A stretch of 53,722 nucleotides of DNA from Paludibacteraceae bacterium (GTDB taxonomy: Bacteria > Bacteroidota > Bacteroidia > Bacteroidales > Paludibacteraceae): the NCBI GenBank assembly GCA_017527495.1, contig JAFXPY010000009.1:1-53722 (forward strand). Direction: 5' to 3'. The position numbers and the translations under genes were made by a program. This document shows positions 44,501 to 52,252 of the stretch, in pieces (the first letter of the stretch is position 1; the number at the start of each line of letters is the position of its first letter). A model generated the notes under the pieces. The model had not been told where the DNA came from and did not search any database. It saw only the letters and a program-made list of their open reading frames with translations.

Positions 44501-45396
44501 CCGTCAACGAGTATCACAGATTCGTCGCTTGATGAATATGTTATGTCCGATCCGCGCCATGGGCCATATTCCTCAAAATTGGCGTGAGCCACATCGTCGG
44601 CAAGGACATTCTCACCTTTGCGCAGTTTGTCGCTCACGTCCCATGTCAGCGAGCGGCTGACGCGTGCTGCTGTACCATTGACGGTGAATGTGATGGAGTT
44701 TGTGCCGTCCCAAACTTTGAATGTGGCACTATGTGAACCTCCCTCAAGCGGATGATAGGTAACTTGCAGTGAAACAGTGCCGAATTTGCCGGGACCTGAA
44801 GGGTTGGTCTCGGTCAGCACATAAGTGAAAAATCCTGTAGCATCGGTCTCTACCACTTCAAGTTTTTTTGCCATATTGCAGTGGTTGATAACAATCGGAG
44901 AGGTAAGAGAGACAGGTTTGAAGGCATCGGTCGATACTGTGCTTGTCTTAGCGCGGCTTGACTCCAAATATGTCGGTTGAGCAAGTACAACAGTCTGTAT
45001 GCCTTTATACAGCGTACCTGTGGCATGAAAGCGAATGCGGTTGAATTGTGTGGTCTTGTCAACGCCTGCAGCACTCCAAACATTGTCAACACTGAATTGA
45101 GTGTATTTGGAGCGGTCCAAGTCGCCAATACCAATTTCTTTAATCTTGTATTCTGTGCCGTTTGTTGCACGAGCATAGACATCTATTTTACCTGTGGCGA
45201 TGGCTGAATTTTTACGTGCGTAGAAAGTGAGTTTTCCGGCTGGTGAAGCACTGAAATCGATATTATAGTCGTAGGTTCTACTCCACTTGCTCATTATCTC
45301 TTTATTCTCACCTGAGGTGCTGATTAGATTGGCGGCTGTGATTTGCAGAGCGCAAAAAAAGGATATGATAACTAAAAAAAGTAATTTCTTGTTCAT
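41575..45396 (-). CDS. Large T9SS-secreted protein with Ig-like repeats
   Basis: This 1273-aa exported protein has a signal peptide (MNKKLLFLVIISFFCALQIT). The first 135 residues form a beta-rich domain, followed by alternating beta-sandwich segments including Big-type Ig-like stretches (NNLYAVGDGEATITAHMAAT, NKLTITGEGRTTITAYQAGN). Residues about 770-1150 resemble the pre-C-terminal region of many T9SS cargo proteins. The last 75 residues (INAVVYDMLGHVVSSSIV to QNLKVVR) are a type A sorting domain. Upstream, a minus-strand TAATTTTG (45470-45477) has TTTG only 16 bp away, shorter than usual, and the leader holds a small GGGGT/ACCCC hairpin (about 45440-45456). Surface function unknown. Confidence 0.85.
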   Translation of the reverse strand: MNKKLLFLVIISFFCALQITAANLISTSGENKEIMSKWSRTYDYNIDFSASPAGKLTFYARKNSAIATGKIDVYARATNGTEYKIKEIGIGDLDRSKYTQFSVDNVWSAAGVDKTTQFNRIRFHATGTLYKGIQTVVLAQPTYLESSRAKTSTVSTDAFKPVSLTSPIVINHCNMAKKLEVVETDATGFFTYVLTETNPSGPGKFGTVSLQVTYHPLEGGSHSATFKVWDGTNSITFTVNGTAARVSRSLTWDVSDKLRKGENVLADDVAHANFEEYGPWRGSDITYSSSDESVILVDGNNLYAVGDGEATITAHMAATVSYVELFDTKTISVTSKRLQEITWTQRFSYTTDNIGTVVTLDATATSDLPVTYNIAGDGTVATLSGNKLTITGEGRTTITAYQAGNDEFDEVELSKMVLVRDPDAACEEYVLADPTLYKVLTEISSFTGTEQEYVLDGRPAGTLTFSAMMVPYKLVIEYIAGNCHVDTYDKRDGESKYTWHEDYYTCSPEVKRDEYQTYSVELPRNTTRIKLTTNTGAMGYKYYKDVYVTQATYLESERDEITYSGNAGTTAKLYTYINYSNMPGPIEITSSDERFVRIETEPFGEGCGDWGRQLLTLNVTVPPSWTDRTYYVTLKASDDPLHQLQIPVKLKATGKGTQAIDWSVYPTLTTASDETTLGAHAKPSNYPITYTSSNPEIAYFEDGKLVILQRGKVTFTASQAGDEFYFPAEDITKTFTITEATLTFDNQEGDNDWFNPLNWKPTRKVIPNIISNAILESDIVISDHAYAKKLTLDGHHVTIDPNGYLNAKTIVGANKEKLFTLEPGDSKNKGGALATKTADVLANVGIYIEASKLGATATWQYFGVPFPIYAGYSFYKSWICEWKEPTGTWEYKNTEDILQPWVGYSITQPEKEEFYVDGVEGVVPTGDHTYTLSRNMTSKYPGQNLITNSYTAPIDISLLEESDFVNTEKTIYIYNTGSYEQWESNGTTTSPKTSLAGQYMAIPALEVDYSPYGMSVIPPMQAFFVVANSTSASLTIDYDRVIMDSKRDSEVKRAPQQRKAKSYTDENLIIQIDGSRFGDAVSVLKRDNCTENFDDGHDAEKWIGNTLAPQIYVIQKDNKIYSVDAVPSLVGQQLGLKKGEDDTYRITFKLVDTDDMLYLKDLSNNAYYPIIEGETIEVETLKNMSRRFMIVDEIGDDAYNDPGVATDIRQTNETAYLTNTSNKEINAVVYDMLGHVVSSSIVTPNATLEYDLTALPHGTYIISFGEQNLKVVR

Positions 45397-45544
45397 ATAA
45401 AAAGTAATTATTTACCTTGAAAAACAAACTATTAAGTCGGGGTTTCTTGTACCCCAAAATTTCACAATGCAAAATTACTACAATTATATGTGTCAAAAAA
45501 TAGCTTTTCTTATGAAAAACAAGTCTTTTTTTAAGATAAATTAA

Positions 45545-45582
45545 AAATAACCCTGTTTTTGGCCTAAAAACAGAGTTATTTT
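45545..45582. terminator. Bidirectional terminator beyond cstA
   Basis: AAATAACCCTGTTTTT pairs with AAAAACAGAGTTATTT (one mismatch) and has T-rich tails on both strands. It serves cstA on the minus strand. Between it and the cstA stop are CTTCAAAT-type simple repeats. Confidence 0.85.
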
Positions 45583-45641
45583 TTTAGATTTTTATAAAAA
45601 ACGATAGAATCTTCAAATCATGAAATCTTCAAATTTTCAAA

Positions 45642-47108
45642 TCATTTTTTATATTTGGCTGACCATACGCAGAATCCTATTGTAGCACAAGCTGTTACTA
45701 CTCCTGCTATTGTGTAGCCAATCCAGTGGTTAGCTGGCGCGAGATGTAGTCCTTCAGGTGCAATGAGTATGTAGCTGACGCACACCATAGTCATGAATAT
45801 TGCAGGCAAGAGAGGCATGAGGAAGGCGTTTCGGCGAAGAGCCGACTCGCTGTCTCTACCATTTTTGTAGAGGAACACGGCAGCTGTCCAGAGAGTGAAC
45901 ATAGCGAGAGTCTGATTTGTCCAGCTGAAATAGCGCCAAACAATCTCAAAATCAATCAGACTGAAAAGATAAACACAAGCAAAGAGAGGAATAGAAATAA
46001 TAAGGCGTTTCCATATCGTTTTCTGCTCAAGTTTGGTAAATTCAGCCACAATCAATCGTGCAGAGCGCAATGCCGTGTCGCCAGATGTTATTGGTGCCGC
46101 AACGACGCCAATGAGTGCCAATATTCCGCCCAATTTGCCCAACCAGCCAACCGAGATATCATTGACGATGAGCGATTGAGGATTCAATCCCTGAGCTTTG
46201 GCGTCAGCAACAAATGCGTTGAGTCCGTCGATACTTCCCCAATAGCTACCTGCAGCAGCAGCCCAAATCAAAGCCACAATACCTTCTGCTACCATTGCTC
46301 CGTAGAATATGCGGTGACCTTGTTTCTCGTTGGTTAAACAGCGAGCCATGATAGGCGACTGTGTGGCATGAAAACCGCTTATAGCGCCGCAAGCAATCGA
46401 AACGAACATCATCGGAAATATAGGATATTCGTCAGGCTTAGGTTGTGTGTTGCCAAGTCCGTCGAAAACCTCAGGTATAGGAGCGTTGTTGACAAACATC
46501 ATCACCATAATGCCTACTGCCATAAACAAAAGACAGAAACCAAAGACAGGATATATATTACCAATCAGTTTGTCAACAGGCAAAAGAGTGGCAAGTATAT
46601 AATAACCAAAAATAATGAACAACCATGTCTGAACACTAACTTCGTCAACTAATCCATGTAGCAAACTTGCCGGACCGGTCATGAAATTTGTGGTAAGCAA
46701 CACAAGCAACACGATAGAAAGGATGTTCATAAAAATTTTCATACCAGCGCCAAGTTGATGTCCTACAAGGTTGGGAAGACTTTCACCATCGTGTCTTACT
46801 GACATCATACCCGACAAAAAGTCGTGTACGCCACCGGCAAATATAGTTCCGAAAACAATCCAGAGAAAAGCGCTCGGGCCATACATAATGCCCATAATAG
46901 CTCCAAATATAGGGCCAAGGCCTGCAATGTTAAGGAACTGAACAAGAAAGATTTTCCAGCCCGACATAGGCACATAATCAACACCATCGGTGTGGGTCAA
47001 AGCCGGCGTCTGACGTTTTTCGTCAATGCCAAAAGCGCGTTCAACAAGTGCTCCGTAGAACACATAACCTAAAATTAAAACGACAATTGCTATACAAAAC
47101 GAAATCAT
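45642..47108 (-). CDS. cstA: CstA-family carbon starvation / peptide transporter
   Basis: This 488-aa inner-membrane protein has about a dozen hydrophobic segments. The start MISFCIAIVVLILGYVFYG and the conserved block FLNIAGLGPIFGAIMGIMYG identify the CstA family, which takes up peptides and pyruvate in characterised members. It is shorter than the roughly 700-residue E. coli CstA, as in other Bacteroidota versions. It is a single gene with a full-consensus promoter (47137-47168) and a terminator. Confidence 0.94.
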   Translation of the reverse strand: MISFCIAIVVLILGYVFYGALVERAFGIDEKRQTPALTHTDGVDYVPMSGWKIFLVQFLNIAGLGPIFGAIMGIMYGPSAFLWIVFGTIFAGGVHDFLSGMMSVRHDGESLPNLVGHQLGAGMKIFMNILSIVLLVLLTTNFMTGPASLLHGLVDEVSVQTWLFIIFGYYILATLLPVDKLIGNIYPVFGFCLLFMAVGIMVMMFVNNAPIPEVFDGLGNTQPKPDEYPIFPMMFVSIACGAISGFHATQSPIMARCLTNEKQGHRIFYGAMVAEGIVALIWAAAAGSYWGSIDGLNAFVADAKAQGLNPQSLIVNDISVGWLGKLGGILALIGVVAAPITSGDTALRSARLIVAEFTKLEQKTIWKRLIISIPLFACVYLFSLIDFEIVWRYFSWTNQTLAMFTLWTAAVFLYKNGRDSESALRRNAFLMPLLPAIFMTMVCVSYILIAPEGLHLAPANHWIGYTIAGVVTACATIGFCVWSAKYKK

Positions 47109-47136
47109 GATTTTATCTGTTTTTTTTTATGCAGCG

Positions 47137-47168
47137 CAAAATTACAAAAAAATGTTAATAACAACAAA
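47137..47168 (-). promoter_or_regulatory. Bacteroidota-type promoter of cstA
   Basis: On the minus strand, TTTG (47165-47168), exactly 20 bp, TAATTTTG (47137-47144), about 28 bp before the start codon. Confidence 0.8.
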
Positions 47169-47253
47169 ATTTTCTCAATATAAGGCAGAAAAAAATCTAC
47201 CCCGTCAAGTTTAAAAAATATAAAAAGAACATGTATATATGAAAAAAAAATAG

Positions 47254-47509
47254 TAATTTTGTCTTCCGATAGATAGTGAAACTTTTGTATGTTATATTAT
47301 TGAGTTTCAGTGATTTGTAAAAGCGTTCTTTGATATTTTGTTACCATTATTTCTTGATGTGTATCAAGCGCACTCTCGGCGACATGTGGAGATGGATTTT
47401 TTAATTTAGATTTTCTTGTATTTAGATCTGCAACGACATGGATAGATAGATTCTTAATTTAGATTTTCTTATATTTAGATCAAATTATTAATTTAAAATT
47501 CAAATAAAT
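47254..47509 (+). promoter_or_regulatory. Long leader with promoter, boxA-like word and direct repeat
   Basis: TAATTTTG at 47254-47261 is a -7 element candidate, though no good TTTG lies 20 bp upstream. About 250 nt then precede ATG 47510. The leader holds TTCTTTGATAT (47326-47336), which resembles the boxA word of rRNA leaders, a small hairpin CTTGATGTGTATCAAG, and an imperfect direct repeat ending TTAATTTAGATTTTCTT...TTTAGATC, found at about 47390-47426 and 47448-47482. The region 47109-47253 is otherwise AT-rich with nothing recognised besides the cstA promoter. Confidence 0.45.
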
Positions 47510-48112
47510 ATGAATAAATTTTATTTTCAAAAAAAAAATAATCTAAACCGAAAAAAAATAGAAAACCAAATGATTTATATGGGAGACGGGAATGTATTCC
47601 CTAATGCAAGTAATTTTGGTGCTTATTGGGCGATTAAGGCTTTTAGAAATGCGCAGAATGCAAAAGAAAACCCTAACTATGAGGGTCCTATAATAACAGA
47701 GAATAATCTTTCGGAAGAAATAATTGATGAGTTAAGATATCAAGTAAGTTATCTTATGAAATGGGGATATAATTCGTGGAAGGATTATGATAAGGTAAAT
47801 ATTGATGGTGAAGATACAACTATGCAAAATAAGTTATATGGAAAAAAAGATGGTAAATATCGTAAATTTAGACGATTGTTTTCAAATAATCCAAGTGATT
47901 TTATAGAAATGACCTTAGGACACTACAATATAGAAATCGATGAAAATGGAGATACAATAGTGACAGATGATTATAATTTTACTCCAAGTAAAGGTTTTTT
48001 TGATTATATTTTAGCTCCCTTTTTGGGCGATTCTAGAAATAAACAACAAAATATCCATTGGAGAATAAATTTAGGGAATATGGATGATTATATAAACAAA
48101 ACACAACTTTAA
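47510..48112 (+). CDS. Unknown 200-aa protein, toxin-like in context
   Basis: I do not recognise a firm family. There is no signal peptide; the N-terminus is very Lys/Asn-rich (MNKFYFQKKNNLNRKK). The C-terminal third (MTLGHYNIEIDENGDTIVTD, then DYNFTP and later WRINLG) loosely recalls beta-rich catalytic domains of colicin-M-like or polymorphic toxins, where a D-x-Y-D/N-F motif is common, but this is a weak resemblance. The stop is 3 bp before the next gene, which encodes a membrane-anchored protein, as in toxin-immunity pairs. Composition is more AT-rich than that of the neighbouring housekeeping genes, which fits accessory DNA. Confidence 0.6.
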   Translation: MNKFYFQKKNNLNRKKIENQMIYMGDGNVFPNASNFGAYWAIKAFRNAQNAKENPNYEGPIITENNLSEEIIDELRYQVSYLMKWGYNSWKDYDKVNIDGEDTTMQNKLYGKKDGKYRKFRRLFSNNPSDFIEMTLGHYNIEIDENGDTIVTDDYNFTPSKGFFDYILAPFLGDSRNKQQNIHWRINLGNMDDYINKTQL

Positions 48113-48115
48113 TAT

Positions 48116-48880
48116 ATGCAAAAATCAAGAAAAATATTTTTATGCGGTTGTTTGTTGCCGATAGGTGGCTTTTTTATTGTCTTGCTTCTGTGTCTTCTTA
48201 CTGGTTTTGTTGATGCCGACGAAGGCTTATATGTTTTCAAGCCATTTGCAAAAATCAACGATAAAGTAAAAGTTGCAGAAATATCAAAAGTGGATTGTTT
48301 GCCTGATATGAAATATGTTTCCACAATGCAACAGCTGTCATTTTTTCGTTATAATCTTGAACAAACAACTGTCTTTAATTGCATTGTTGATGATTATGAC
48401 CTTTATAGGCAAAACATAATGAATTTTGCAGCAAAGGATACAAACTCATATTGGTGTACATACAAAAACAATGGAGATGACTATTTTGCTTTGCAGCATG
48501 GAATAGCAGTGATGGATGATACTATCTATTACGCAATTTCGTATTACAAAGATAAAATAGAACTAAGCTGGCAATATTTCATCAACTATGATGTAGCCCA
48601 ATGGTTGGAACTGCCAAATATGCCGCCATATCGTTTGCTTTGGGCTACATATATTGATTGTTTTATGGACGACTCAATGCAAGCATATATACGACTTAAT
48701 GAGCCATGCGATTCTTTCATCCAATTTTTAGAAATGAATGGCTTTTCTCAAATGCAAGCTTCAAGTGATGGCTATGAAAAAATCTATTACGAAAAAGATT
48801 CAGTCTGTTATAACTATATGTTGTCGGCGTTTATTGATGCCGAAAAGAATACTGCCTTAGTCACATGGGCTGATTTTTGA
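48116..48880 (+). CDS. Membrane-anchored protein of unknown function
   Basis: This 254-aa protein has an N-terminal hydrophobic segment (CLLPIGGFFIVLLLCLLTGF) acting as a signal anchor or signal peptide. About 220 residues rich in Asp, Tyr and Cys follow, probably facing the periplasm (WCTYKNNGDDYFALQHGIAV). I see no known domain. It is translated directly after the preceding gene with a 3-bp gap and is followed by a strong terminator, so the two form a closed two-gene unit. An immunity or accessory role is inference from the arrangement only. Confidence 0.6.
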   Translation: MQKSRKIFLCGCLLPIGGFFIVLLLCLLTGFVDADEGLYVFKPFAKINDKVKVAEISKVDCLPDMKYVSTMQQLSFFRYNLEQTTVFNCIVDDYDLYRQNIMNFAAKDTNSYWCTYKNNGDDYFALQHGIAVMDDTIYYAISYYKDKIELSWQYFINYDVAQWLELPNMPPYRLLWATYIDCFMDDSMQAYIRLNEPCDSFIQFLEMNGFSQMQASSDGYEKIYYEKDSVCYNYMLSAFIDAEKNTALVTWADF

Positions 48881-48907
48881 TTTTTTTTCGTCAAATAATT
48901 AATATTC

Positions 48908-48942
48908 AAATGGATGTGCACTTGTGCGCATCCATTTTTTTT
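48908..48942 (+). terminator. Terminator of the two-gene unit
   Basis: AAATGGATGTGCAC pairs with GTGCGCATCCATTT (one mismatch) with a 2-nt loop, followed by a run of T. It starts 28 bp after the stop. Confidence 0.9.
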
Positions 48943-49207
48943 ATTTGTTTATGGCGTTGATTTTTCATTTACAAGTCTTGCAAACGAAAATTGTTTAACC
49001 TTTGTTTTCATATTTTCTTTTTATTTTATACCTTTGCAGTGCAATTTAATCTCAACCTACTTTTTATGGAACTTTTCGATAAAATATTACAACTCTTTTC
49101 TTTCCCCCAAAAACAAGAAGAAAGGAATACTTCCACAAAGCAAAAGCATAGAGAGAAAAAAACTCGCAAAAAGCGTAAAGAGAAGAAGTTCTTTATTTTT
49201 AGGTTTG

Positions 49208-50059
49208 ATGATTATAGGCATAAGTTACAATTACGGCACACTGACCCAGATTGATTTACAAAAGGTCTCTTATTATTACCGGCGAGCAATCAAAGAAAAC
49301 AATAATTACTATGCTTGTGTCAACTTAGGCGCTCTATATGTGTCGGCCAATTATTTTCATACGGCAGCCTATTTTTTCAACAAAACCAAAGAATTTTATG
49401 CTTCCGACTCAGAGACACGCGACCAAGTAAATTATTTTGGAGGTAAAAAATATCTTGATAATGCACAAAAAGCAGAAGCCATGTTGCAATTGCCTATTCA
49501 AGAACGTATAAGAAGAAGTGTAGTTCAAAATCATTCACCTGAATTACACCCTATCTTTGTAAATCAAATCAATCCGCCCAAACCTATGGTGAGCGAGAGC
49601 AAGCAACCTAATGTCGCGTGGCAACCTGACGACCCGTCTGAAATACTCCAAGCCGACATCGAAGAACATAACTCATCTGTATTACTTGTAGCTCAAAAGC
49701 CGGAAGTTAAATTCCCGTTTGACGACTTCGTATTCCCGGTTCTAAACATAAAAATGAAAAATACCAAATATCTTGGACTACAGCGTGAAATTATTTTTTT
49801 AGAACGAAATGTGCATTATGAATTAAATCAATATATTCAGCAAAATTTGGGCAAAATAAGGAGTCAATTCAGAAAATACGGCTTTTACTTTGTGTATATG
49901 CCAGCCCATACAAAAAGCCAACAAGATGAAGTAGATTTAATCTATCCCTTGGCTGATACATTTAGAGAAGATAGCGATTTTCGCTTAGGATGGGCTAATG
50001 GCTTGACTTGGAATGAAAGGCGTGAACGAGATGAAAGTATTATGGAGTTATATTTTTAA
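49208..50059 (+). CDS. TPR/Sel1-like protein, apparently frameshifted at the 5' end
   Basis: The conserved-looking body (284 aa from ATG 49208) contains a tetratricopeptide-like stretch (LQKVSYYYRRAIKENNNYYA and the following NLGALYVSANYFHTAAYFF) and then a polar region without a recognised domain. The frame stays open upstream and would encode KKLAKSVKRRSSLFLGLMII, a plausible basic-plus-hydrophobic membrane anchor, but it has no start codon after the promoter-like TACCTTTG (49029-49036). The first ATG of the transcript (49066, MELFDKILQLFSF) lies in another frame that stops at 49254. A one-base change near the CCCCCAAAAA run (49103-49112) would join them. A hydrophobic tail also follows in a different frame after 50047. 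Confidence 0.55.
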   Translation: MIIGISYNYGTLTQIDLQKVSYYYRRAIKENNNYYACVNLGALYVSANYFHTAAYFFNKTKEFYASDSETRDQVNYFGGKKYLDNAQKAEAMLQLPIQERIRRSVVQNHSPELHPIFVNQINPPKPMVSESKQPNVAWQPDDPSEILQADIEEHNSSVLLVAQKPEVKFPFDDFVFPVLNIKMKNTKYLGLQREIIFLERNVHYELNQYIQQNLGKIRSQFRKYGFYFVYMPAHTKSQQDEVDLIYPLADTFREDSDFRLGWANGLTWNERRERDESIMELYF

Positions 50060-50222
50060 TCTTCGCTTTGATATTTGCAGGCGGATTGTATTTCATTGTT
50101 AGAAAAAAATAGTTATAGTTTCATTTTGTCAAAATATCACTTTCGATTCTCTTCTTCCAAACCTCGCAAAATGGTCTTGGTTTAGCACTATACTTTTAGA
50201 GACATACAAGTCTATTACAAAA
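50060..50222. other. Intergenic region with an out-of-frame hydrophobic segment
   Basis: The frame 50047-50112 encodes VIFLIFALIFAGGLYFIVRK, a transmembrane-like helix with a basic tail, but has no start of its own. An ATG at 50031 is one frame away, separated by a T run (50052-50058). It may be the lost C-terminus of the preceding gene or a small membrane protein broken by an indel. Confidence 0.4.
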
Positions 50223-50511
50223 TATTGTTGTCCGATAAATTGATGTTTCCCGTAGGAATATCTTTTAATAGTTATTGTTGGATTATTGGTTATTCGGTTT
50301 CCCGTAGGGAATTTATTTTAAAACATTGATATTAAGATATTAAAAGAAAATCCCTACGGGATATAAATTTGTAATTAACCTGATTATTCTATTAAAAGAG
50401 AATCGATATGCGATATTTTTTAAAAGCAAGCCCCTGTTTTGATATTTGTTATATTACACTTATTTTCAATAATATATCAATGCATATATGTTTTTTTATC
50501 GGACACCAATA
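50223..50511. mobile_element. MITE-like element A2, 289 bp, with perfect 9-bp target duplication
   Basis: This is the second copy of the element at 2429-2717, in the same orientation and of identical length. The ends TATTGTTGTCCGATAAA and the inverted TATTGGTGTCCGATAAA differ at one base. The flanking 9-bp direct repeats are ATTACAAAA (50214-50222 and 50512-50520), different from those of copy A1, which is what independent insertion predicts. The internal palindromes are partly degraded (for example CCCGTAGGAA). It abuts the hpf terminator. Confidence 0.82.
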
Positions 50512-50524
50512 ATTACAAAACAAA

Positions 50525-50556
50525 ATCGAGGACAAACCATAAGGTTTGCCCTCGAT
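50525..50556 (-). terminator. Terminator of hpf
   Basis: The stem ATCGAGGACAAACC / GGTTTGCCCTCGAT has one mismatch. On the minus strand it is followed by TTTTGTTTTG. It lies 21 bp past the hpf stop. Confidence 0.85.
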
Positions 50557-50576
50557 TGTTTTGTTGTATAAAGTCT

Positions 50577-50876
50577 TTATTTGCCGGCGCGTTTTTCTTT
50601 GAATTTCTCCATCTGGCGAGCCACAGCATCAAGTGTGTCGTCTATGCCCTCCTCAAATGTGTCGGCCGTCTTCGAAGCAAAAAACTCACTTCCCAAGGCC
50701 ACAAACTTAACCTGTGTCTCTTTGTTCATGTTAGTCTCCGGTTTAACAACCTTCATCTTGATTTCTACCAATGTGGAATCGTCAAGACTCTTCTCAAACT
50801 TTTTCAGTTTTTTCTCAATGTGCTGTTCGAGCTTATTCGCCATCTCGAAATTTACGGCTTGAATTCTTGTGTTCAT
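50577..50876 (-). CDS. hpf: Ribosome hibernation-promoting factor (short HPF/YfiA family)
   Basis: This 99-aa cytosolic protein has the S30AE fold of ribosome hibernation factors (MNTRIQAVNFEMANKLEQHI, then LVEIKMKVVKPE) and a lysine-rich helix typical of rRNA binders. It is the short form, without the C-terminal dimerisation domain, and should bind the 30S decoding region to inactivate ribosomes in slow growth. In Bacteroidales this gene usually follows xerC, as here, although a 491-bp repeat block now separates the two. It has its own consensus promoter (50912-50943). Confidence 0.93.
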   Translation of the reverse strand: MNTRIQAVNFEMANKLEQHIEKKLKKFEKSLDDSTLVEIKMKVVKPETNMNKETQVKFVALGSEFFASKTADTFEEGIDDTLDAVARQMEKFKEKRAGK

Positions 50877-50911
50877 AATAGTATGTTTTTTAGTTTATAA
50901 TTTCTGCATTG

Positions 50912-50943
50912 CAAAGTTATGTTAATTTTTTCGTAAAAACAAG
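50912..50943 (-). promoter_or_regulatory. Bacteroidota-type promoter of hpf
   Basis: On the minus strand, TTG (50940-50942), 20 bp, TAACTTTG (50912-50919), 36 bp before ATG 50876. Confidence 0.75.
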
Positions 50944-51002
50944 AGCTCTCAAAAAAAATATACTAAGTTTGATTCGTGTTTTGGCAAATTAAATGTTAAT
51001 AG

Positions 51003-51345
51003 ATTACACGAAAAGTATTTATCTACTAATTTCCCGAATTTTGTTTTTGTCAGCAATCACCCTAAATTAAAAACAAAAATCATTCGCTTTAATTCATTAT
51101 ATTAGTATTCTAAAATTGTCAGCAGAGAAAGCAGAGAAATCAGATGGTTCGCTTTAATTCGTTGTATTCGTTTTCTAAAATTGTCCGCAGAGAAATCAGA
51201 GAAAACAGATCATTCGCTTTAATTCGTTGTATTCGTATTCTAAAATTGTCCGCAGAGATAGCAGAGAAAACAGATTATTCGCTTTAATTCGTTGTATTCG
51301 TATTCTAAAATTGCCAGCAGAGAAAACAGATTATTCGTATTTTGG
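51003..51345. repeat. Repeat block between xerC and hpf (left inverted arm plus tandem array)
   Basis: A conserved 38-bp stretch (51003-51040, starting ATTACACGAAAAG) is followed by four tandem units of about 65 bp starting near 51082, 51147, 51211 and 51276. Each unit contains TTCGCTTTAATTCGTTGTAT and TCTAAAATTGTCCGCAGAG. The same sequences occur inverted at 52856-53100. There is no ORF. The rest of 50944-51367 shows nothing else. Confidence 0.8.
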
Positions 51346-51367
51346 CAATAAGTTGGATTTGTGTGAA

Positions 51368-52252
51368 TTAGTGTTTTGCGCGAGGGTGTGTATGTTTATA
51401 CACATCTTTGATCTGTTCGAATGTGGTGTGCGTATAGATTTGTGTGGCAGCAAGATTGGCGTGTCCAAGCAGTTTTTTTATAGTGTTGATGTCTGCCCCT
51501 TCGTTGAGCATTGTGGTAGCAAAGGTGTGACGAAGTACGTGCGGACTTTGTTTCTGCAATGTGCTCACTTCTGACATGCGATTATGAACTATTTGATAAA
51601 CTTTCATCGGGTAGATACGTTTGCCGTTAGGCAGTACGAAAAAAGCATTGTCTTCGCGCTCAACATTATTGTCGCGCACCTCGATATATTCTTCAATCTG
51701 TTGCTTGAGTTGTTCGCCAAAAGGTACGATACGCTCTTTGCGTCTTTTACCGAATATACGTACAGTGTTTTCTGAAAGCTGAAAACTGCTGTCATTGAGA
51801 GAGATAAGTTCGGCACGACGCATACCGGTTTGGTAGAGAAGCTCAATAATCAGATTGTCGCGTATTGATTCAAAGTCGTCGGCATATTGTTCCGATTCCA
51901 GTGCGCGTTCCATCTCTTTTTCCTTGTAGAACACGGGCAGTTTTTTGTTCTCTTTCTGGCGTATAATGTCATGTGAAACATCTTTGTCGATAAGTCCGAC
52001 GCGCAAGCAATACTTCAAATAACTCCGAATAGATGTTATCTTGCGGTTGACACTCCGTGCTGAAATCTTTTCATCAATGAGGTGTGACGACCAATCGCGA
52101 ATATCATCTTTCGAAATACCTCGTGGGTTAAGCCGCTCTGCATCTTGTCCTAAGAAATCGCAGAACTGAATGAGATCCTGACGATAGGCCTCAATAGTGA
52201 GTGGCGAATAACGCTTCTCAACTTGTAGATATTCAAGGAATTTGTCAATCAT
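51368..52252 (-). CDS. xerC: Tyrosine recombinase XerC
   Basis: This 294-aa site-specific recombinase has the SAM-like N-terminal core-binding domain (residues 1-85) and a C-terminal catalytic domain with the full active site: Arg-145 (TGMRRAEL), Lys-169, His-238 and Arg-241 (HVLRHTFA), His-264 (LLGHANL) and nucleophile Tyr-273 (QIYTH). Length and synteny with hpf support the housekeeping XerC that resolves chromosome dimers with XerD at dif, rather than an integrase of a mobile element. It overlaps the upstream exonuclease gene by 4 bp. The repeat blocks enclosing the pair are unexpected. Confidence 0.92.
   Translation of the reverse strand: MIDKFLEYLQVEKRYSPLTIEAYRQDLIQFCDFLGQDAERLNPRGISKDDIRDWSSHLIDEKISARSVNRKITSIRSYLKYCLRVGLIDKDVSHDIIRQKENKKLPVFYKEKEMERALESEQYADDFESIRDNLIIELLYQTGMRRAELISLNDSSFQLSENTVRIFGKRRKERIVPFGEQLKQQIEEYIEVRDNNVEREDNAFFVLPNGKRIYPMKVYQIVHNRMSEVSTLQKQSPHVLRHTFATTMLNEGADINTIKKLLGHANLAATQIYTHTTFEQIKDVYKHTHPRAKH

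Noticed and set aside
48914-49065. Start of the TPR-like gene at 48914
   Set aside because: This ATG lies inside the terminator hairpin of the preceding unit and upstream of the TACCTTTG promoter element.
50439-50900. 153-codon plus-strand frame over hpf
   Set aside because: It is antisense to hpf and starts within element A2; no independent support.
51368-52252. xerC as integrase of a mobile element
   Set aside because: Length, complete active site and position next to hpf fit the housekeeping recombinase; no other element genes are present. The enclosing repeats are reported separately.
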